64,000 nucleotides of DNA from Acanthornis magna. Its lineage: Eukaryota > Chordata > Aves > Passeriformes > Acanthizidae. Both the position numbers and the translations under genes were made by a program. Each line of letters starts with the position of its first letter. Positions within the stretch are counted from its first letter, which is position 1. The DNA lies in the NCBI GenBank assembly GCA_036785705.1, contig JAWUZG010000005.1, positions 806,001-870,000 of the forward strand, given 5' to 3'. The notes under the pieces were generated by a model. It did no database searches, had not been told where the DNA came from, and saw only the letters and a list, made by a program, of their open reading frames with translations. Of this stretch, positions 62,501-64,000 are shown piece after piece.

Positions 62501-64000
62501 GCCCTAACAGCAGGCACAGGAAAGTTCCCAAAACTGTCAAGAGGTTCTCCTCTTTAAGAATTGCAGGCCTGACTAACATTATGAAAGATATAATGCTGCT
62601 AAAGGGCACAGTAAGTGCTGGGGCACTCTGATTTCCACCTGAACTTTTGGCTTGTTACCTATAGCAGAACTTCCCAGGAAGTATGAAATGTAACCTTGAG
62701 GTCAAGCAAGAACTTTTTGGAGCAATGCTATTTTTACTTCTCTCTGTTTCATGTAGGCAAACACATGCAGTGCAGACCATCAGTCCTGATGAAGTGCCAT
62801 TGTTTAATACTGAAAAAATGCACATTTCATCTAGTTTGCATTTCCTAAAATCTGTGTTATTGATTTGACAATATATTTTTCCTCAGAAAAAAAATCTGCA
62901 GTTATTTATTCATTCTTGCCCCTTGGAGAGCTTGCTACCATCTGTTTTATTTGGCTTTGCATTACCTTTTTTTTTTCCACTTGTTCTTTTCCCACTGTGC
63001 ACCACTGAAGGACTATACTATACATTATCTCATAGCCAAATTATGCAGGGTATTGTAAACATGTTGTAAACTTTGCCAGCTGCAAAGTCAAGGTTCTGAG
63101 AGATCTTGCTTAGCAGTGGAAATGATCTTTGAAGAGAGAAGGCAGCCTTTGGAAGCAGATTTGCAGGGCAGCCTGACACAAAAATGTAATACTGCTTTTG
63201 CAAAATGTTGCGGGGAGGAAAAGGTGCAAATAAATGTGTTCATGGATCCCTGTAACTTTGTCATAGAGGCCAAGAAGTCCCTGAGCCAGTATCTGCTCAG
63301 CACCCACTGATAAGACACAGCAGAGCTCCTATGTCCTGACGCCAGGACCTGCAGACTCTGGCAGGTGGGAACAGGGATTTGAGCCTGATAAAGTCCCCCA
63401 CTGCCATCATTTCAGGCACAACAGGACCATGCTCAGGGCACATCACAGGACGGAAGTCCCTGCATGTCCCAGAGTTATTCCTGGAGTTGGAGCAGTCATG
63501 TCCTGCAACCAATGTCCTGGGAAGGGGCAAACTGCAGGGCACCTTGTGCTCTGCCTTGCAAGGTTGGGGCCCATTGCTGCCCTCAGAAATAAGAGTTGAA
63601 GGGGAAGAATCACAGGTGTGTGAGGATAAGTCTGTGTAAATATCCCTAGTTATAGATCTTTGTGTATCTTTTGATCATTCAGCAATAAGAATGTTGGCAG
63701 TTGCAATACCAGGAATACCAGAAATCATGCCTCAAAAATATACAATAACTTTAAACCCCCCTTTATGAAATTTATCTGTTCTCTTTGTCTGTCTTCTGGT
63801 GACTGATCTTGGTACTGTGAAGGTCATGCCTTCAGGCTTTCATCCCACGGTACAGTTCCCAAAAGGGCAGAAATATCTCTCTGGGAGCCACCACTCGAGC
63901 ACAGGAACAGGGAGTCCAGGAGGAAGGACTACGCAGCGCAGAAATAGAGGTTACTGTCACCCTTGCAAATAGAAAGAGAGAGGCCATGGGGCCATAGCAA

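Larger units (their letters stand above)
56361..64000. other. Right flank, no supportable gene
   Basis: This is unique sequence with many overlapping chance ORFs, a (GTTT)n repeat at 57804-57824 and a short (GT)n at 59494-59508. A 64-codon plus-strand frame at 63116-63310 starts just after a fair acceptor-like AG but has no donor or recognised similarity. No tRNA, snoRNA or transposon is recognised by eye. Confidence 0.5.

Overview
The window reads as vertebrate nuclear DNA, most probably from a bird. It has split genes with canonical GT-AG introns, CpG-poor intergenic DNA broken by two sharp CpG-rich islands, and several CR1-type LINE fragments whose 3' ends match the avian CR1 consensus. 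There is no operon structure, no ribosome-binding-site pattern and no long uninterrupted coding sequence, so almost every short open frame here is a chance ORF. The species cannot be named from the sequence.

Left part (1-11.4 kb, minus strand): one convincing gene, a short-chain dehydrogenase/reductase of the SDR9C group (the BDH1 / HSD17B2 / HSD11B2 / RDH clade). Three coding exons are visible: exon 1 in a CpG island at 10820-11156, exon 2 at 3451-3603 and exon 3 at 593-723. Together they give 207 residues in frame: a hydrophobic N-terminal anchor, the TGCDSGFG cofactor motif, NNAG, and the catalytic Asn-Ser-Tyr-Lys set. The C-terminal exons lie beyond the left edge.

Middle (11.4-40.5 kb): mostly non-coding. 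It holds CR1 fragments, a decayed older LINE, microsatellites, a small CpG-rich patch with a strong CTCF-like motif, and a few exon-like ORFs bounded by good splice signals that I cannot tie to a gene.

40.6-41.0 kb, minus strand: a second SDR-type first exon. It ends in the same intron phase and at the same family position as exon 1 of the left gene, but it carries longer hydrophobic segments and has lost the glycine-rich cofactor motif. No partner exon 2 was found between it and the left gene. It may be an alternative or duplicated first exon of the same locus, or an orphan relic. This is the most interesting feature of the window.

Right part (41-64 kb): an 11-copy, 40-bp GC-rich minisatellite at 43.4-43.9 kb with a CTCF-like site at its edge, more CR1 pieces, and a CpG-rich, promoter-like island at 55.9-56.35 kb with a TATA box but no recognisable gene. 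The rest shows no supportable gene.
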